Source of the DNA: Alphaproteobacteria bacterium | Lineage (GTDB): Bacteria > Pseudomonadota > Alphaproteobacteria > Micavibrionales > Micavibrionaceae | Direction: 5' to 3' | Assembly (NCBI GenBank): GCA_020442505.1 | Contig: JAGRJZ010000029.1 | Location: forward strand, 1-7,531 | DNA: 7,531 nucleotides | Shown here: one piece after another, positions 5,853-7,531 of the stretch | How the letters are laid out: every line of letters starts with the position of its first letter | Position numbering within the stretch: the first letter of the stretch is position 1 | The notes under the pieces: model-generated | Told to the model about the DNA's origin: nothing | Database searches by the model: none | Seen by the model: the letters and a program-made list of their open reading frames with translations, nothing else | Program-made: the position numbers and the translations under genes

Positions 5853-7115
5853 TTAAAGCCGGGCGGCGATGGTTTCGTAGGATTCCAGGCGATCAAGCGG
5901 ACCAAGCGCCGCGAGGGTTGGTTTGGAATCAAAAACCCGTGCCGCAACCCGCGCGAGATCGTCGACCGTCAGCGCCTCGATCCGGTGGCGCTTTTCGGCC
6001 AGGTCGGGCAACTTTCCGAAATGCATCACATGCTTGGCCTGACGGTTCGCGCGGGACATCATGGATTCCTGCGCCATCAAAAGCCGGGCCTTGATCATCG
6101 CCTTGGCGCGCGATAGCTCCGCGGCCGCGACCGGCGCGCGCATTTTTACGATCTCCTCGCACAAAACGGGCATGAGCGCGGGTAGTTTTTCCGGCCCCGT
6201 TCCGGCATAGACGATGACCTCGCCCGTATCTTCATAGGCGTTGTGAAAGCCGTAGACGCTGTAGACGAGGCCGCGTTGTTCCCGGATTTCATGGTACAGG
6301 CGCGATGCCGTTCCACCGCCCAGAATGATGCTAAGCGCCATGGCTGCCTCATAGTCCGGGTCGTGGCGGGAGACGCCCCGAAACCCCATAACGACATGGC
6401 TTTGCTCCAGATCGCGGGCTTTGCGGATTTCTCCACCGTGGTAGCGACCCTGTTGCTTGATGAAAGAGGTGTCCCCCGGGAGATCCGTAAAAAGCCTTTC
6501 GACCTGGGCGAGGATATCCTCATGCTGGGCATTTCCAGCCACGGAGACGACTAGATTCCGGGGTGTATAGAATTTTTGCACATAGGCTAAAAGTGCCTCC
6601 CGGCTCAACGAAGAAACAATTTCCGCCGTGCCCAAAATCGGCGCCCCCAGCATCTGGCCGGGATAGGCGGTTTCTTGCCACAGATCGAACACGTAGTCGT
6701 CCGGCGTATCGGTGCACATGCCGATTTCCTGAAGGATCACGCCGCGCTCCCGCTCGATCTCCTCGGGCGGCATGGCGGGCCGCTGGATCATATCGGCCAG
6801 CAGATCCAGAGCCAAAGGCACGTCCTCCTTCAGCATATGCATGTGATAGGCCGTGGTCTCGTGCCCCGTATAGGCGTTCATCGACCCGCCGACATTTTCG
6901 ACGATCTCGTTGATGTCCCGGGCACTGCGGGTAGGCGTGCCCTTGAACATCATATGCTCGACCATATGCGCGACGCCGTTTTCCGCCGGGTCCTCGCAGC
7001 GCGTGCCCACATCGCACCAAACCCCCACGACGGCCGAGTCGACGGATGTCACGGTATCGGTGATGACTCGCAAACCGGAGGGCAAGGTTGTTAGTTGGAG
7101 CGTGGACGATGTCAT
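5853..7115 (-). CDS. M16B zinc metallopeptidase (processing peptidase family)
   Basis: This is a 420-residue member of the pitrilysin M16 family, close to bacterial relatives of the mitochondrial processing peptidase beta subunit. The inverted zinc motif HMVEH is at 50-54 (His50, Glu53, His54), and the third ligand fits Glu130 in ERERGVILQEI, 76 residues after His54 as in MPP beta. The N-terminal domain has the usual LPSGLRVITD and VGTRCEDPAENGVAH segments, and GGSMNAYTGHETTAYH (76-91) follows. The C-terminal domain carries the conserved arginine and tyrosine in REQRGLVYSVYG (278-289). With both halves present it looks catalytically complete. There is no signal peptide, so it is likely cytoplasmic or exported by another route. 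ATG 7115 overlaps the thrC stop as ATGA, and GAAGGA lies about 13 bases upstream inside thrC. The physiological substrate is unknown. Confidence 0.94.
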   Translation of the reverse strand: MTSSTLQLTTLPSGLRVITDTVTSVDSAVVGVWCDVGTRCEDPAENGVAHMVEHMMFKGTPTRSARDINEIVENVGGSMNAYTGHETTAYHMHMLKEDVPLALDLLADMIQRPAMPPEEIERERGVILQEIGMCTDTPDDYVFDLWQETAYPGQMLGAPILGTAEIVSSLSREALLAYVQKFYTPRNLVVSVAGNAQHEDILAQVERLFTDLPGDTSFIKQQGRYHGGEIRKARDLEQSHVVMGFRGVSRHDPDYEAAMALSIILGGGTASRLYHEIREQRGLVYSVYGFHNAYEDTGEVIVYAGTGPEKLPALMPVLCEEIVKMRAPVAAAELSRAKAMIKARLLMAQESMMSRANRQAKHVMHFGKLPDLAEKRHRIEALTVDDLARVAARVFDSKPTLAALGPLDRLESYETIAARL

Positions 7116-7531
7116 TTTCCGGCGTGTTCCTTCACAAAATTTTTCACATGGTCCAGATCCTTTGGCAAGACGGTGAAACGCTCTTCCCCCGCCAGCGCAG
7201 CGGCAAGACGTTCGGGAACGGACGGCTCGAAGCCGACGGCCTGCTTGACCGCGGCCGGGAATTTCGCCGGATGGGCGGTGGCCGGGATGACGACCGGGAT
7301 GGCAGGATCCTTGTGCTGTTGCTGCGCGGCGTGAAGCCCGACCGCCGTATGCGGGTCGATCAGGTAGCCGGTCGCGGCGTAGCATTCCCGCATGGTGGTA
7401 AGCGTGTCGTCTTCGCTGCATCGGGCAGCGGTGAAATCGGCCTGCGCGCGGGTGGTCAGAGCTCTGTCCAACGCGAAGGACCCCGTCTCCCGAAACTGTG
7501 TCATCAGCGCTGTCACTTGTTCCGAATCGCC
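7112..7531 (-). CDS. thrC: Threonine synthase, C-terminal part (cut by window edge)
   Basis: Threonine synthase converts O-phosphohomoserine to threonine with pyridoxal phosphate, the last step of the pathway. Only the last 139 residues are in the window, against about 460-470 for the whole enzyme of this class. The visible part shows TMRECYAATGYLIDPHTAVG followed by PVVIPATAHPAKFPAAVKQA, which are hallmarks of the C-terminal region of the long bacterial and fungal type ThrC. It ends NFVKEHAGK. The lysine that binds the cofactor lies upstream, outside the window. The frame is open to the window edge at 7531, and the GTG at 7516 is an internal valine, not a start. The stop overlaps the ATG of the M16 peptidase gene, pointing to one transcript. 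Confidence 0.93.
   Translation of the reverse strand, partial: GDSEQVTALMTQFRETGSFALDRALTTRAQADFTAARCSEDDTLTTMRECYAATGYLIDPHTAVGLHAAQQQHKDPAIPVVIPATAHPAKFPAAVKQAVGFEPSVPERLAAALAGEERFTVLPKDLDHVKNFVKEHAGK

Noticed and set aside
7112..7516. GTG at 7516 as the start of a separate short gene
   Set aside because: The frame is open upstream to the window edge and the protein is clearly the C-terminal part of threonine synthase.

Overview
The window reads as the chromosome of a free-living proteobacterium, most likely an alphaproteobacterium. The support is mixed: the coding regions are fairly GC-rich, an M16 peptidase directly follows threonine synthase (an order I know from alphaproteobacteria), and the AccB, AccC, EngB and RecF sequences are ordinary bacterial versions. 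I cannot name the genus. All confident genes lie on the minus strand, so transcription runs from high to low coordinates.

Layout in the direction of transcription: the 3' part of thrC (7531-7112), an M16 zinc peptidase (7115-5853), a short region with a possible 33-codon leader ORF (5796-5695), engB (5702 or 5690 to 5052), recF (5055-3850), a 352-base gap with a candidate accB promoter and a weak plus-strand ORF (3849-3498), accB (3497-3042), a 103-base spacer containing a 9-base tandem repeat, accC (2938-1583), and a secreted family 3 solute-binding protein (1554-589). Below 589 lies debris of mobile DNA: a possible recombinase remnant, a perfect 12-bp hairpin that looks like a minus-strand terminator, a plus-strand IS630 transposase fragment with an in-frame stop in its core motif, and a minus-strand IS3-type transposase fragment that runs off the window edge.

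The genes are mostly housekeeping. ThrC makes threonine. The M16 protein is a processing-type metallopeptidase. EngB helps assemble the large ribosomal subunit. RecF loads RecA at gaps. AccB and AccC form the biotin carrier and biotin carboxylase half of acetyl-CoA carboxylase. Two junctions, thrC/M16 and engB/recF, share the same 4-base ATGA stop/start overlap, which suggests translational coupling. The accBC block is probably a separate transcription unit, and the solute-binding gene 28 bases after accC may be co-transcribed with it.

I found no CRISPR array, tRNA, rRNA or clear new defence or biosynthetic system. The most notable points are the possible leader ORF with a sequestered ribosome binding site before engB, the engB-recF coupling, the orphan solute-binding protein after accC, the repeat-like spacer inside accBC, and the pile-up of IS remnants.
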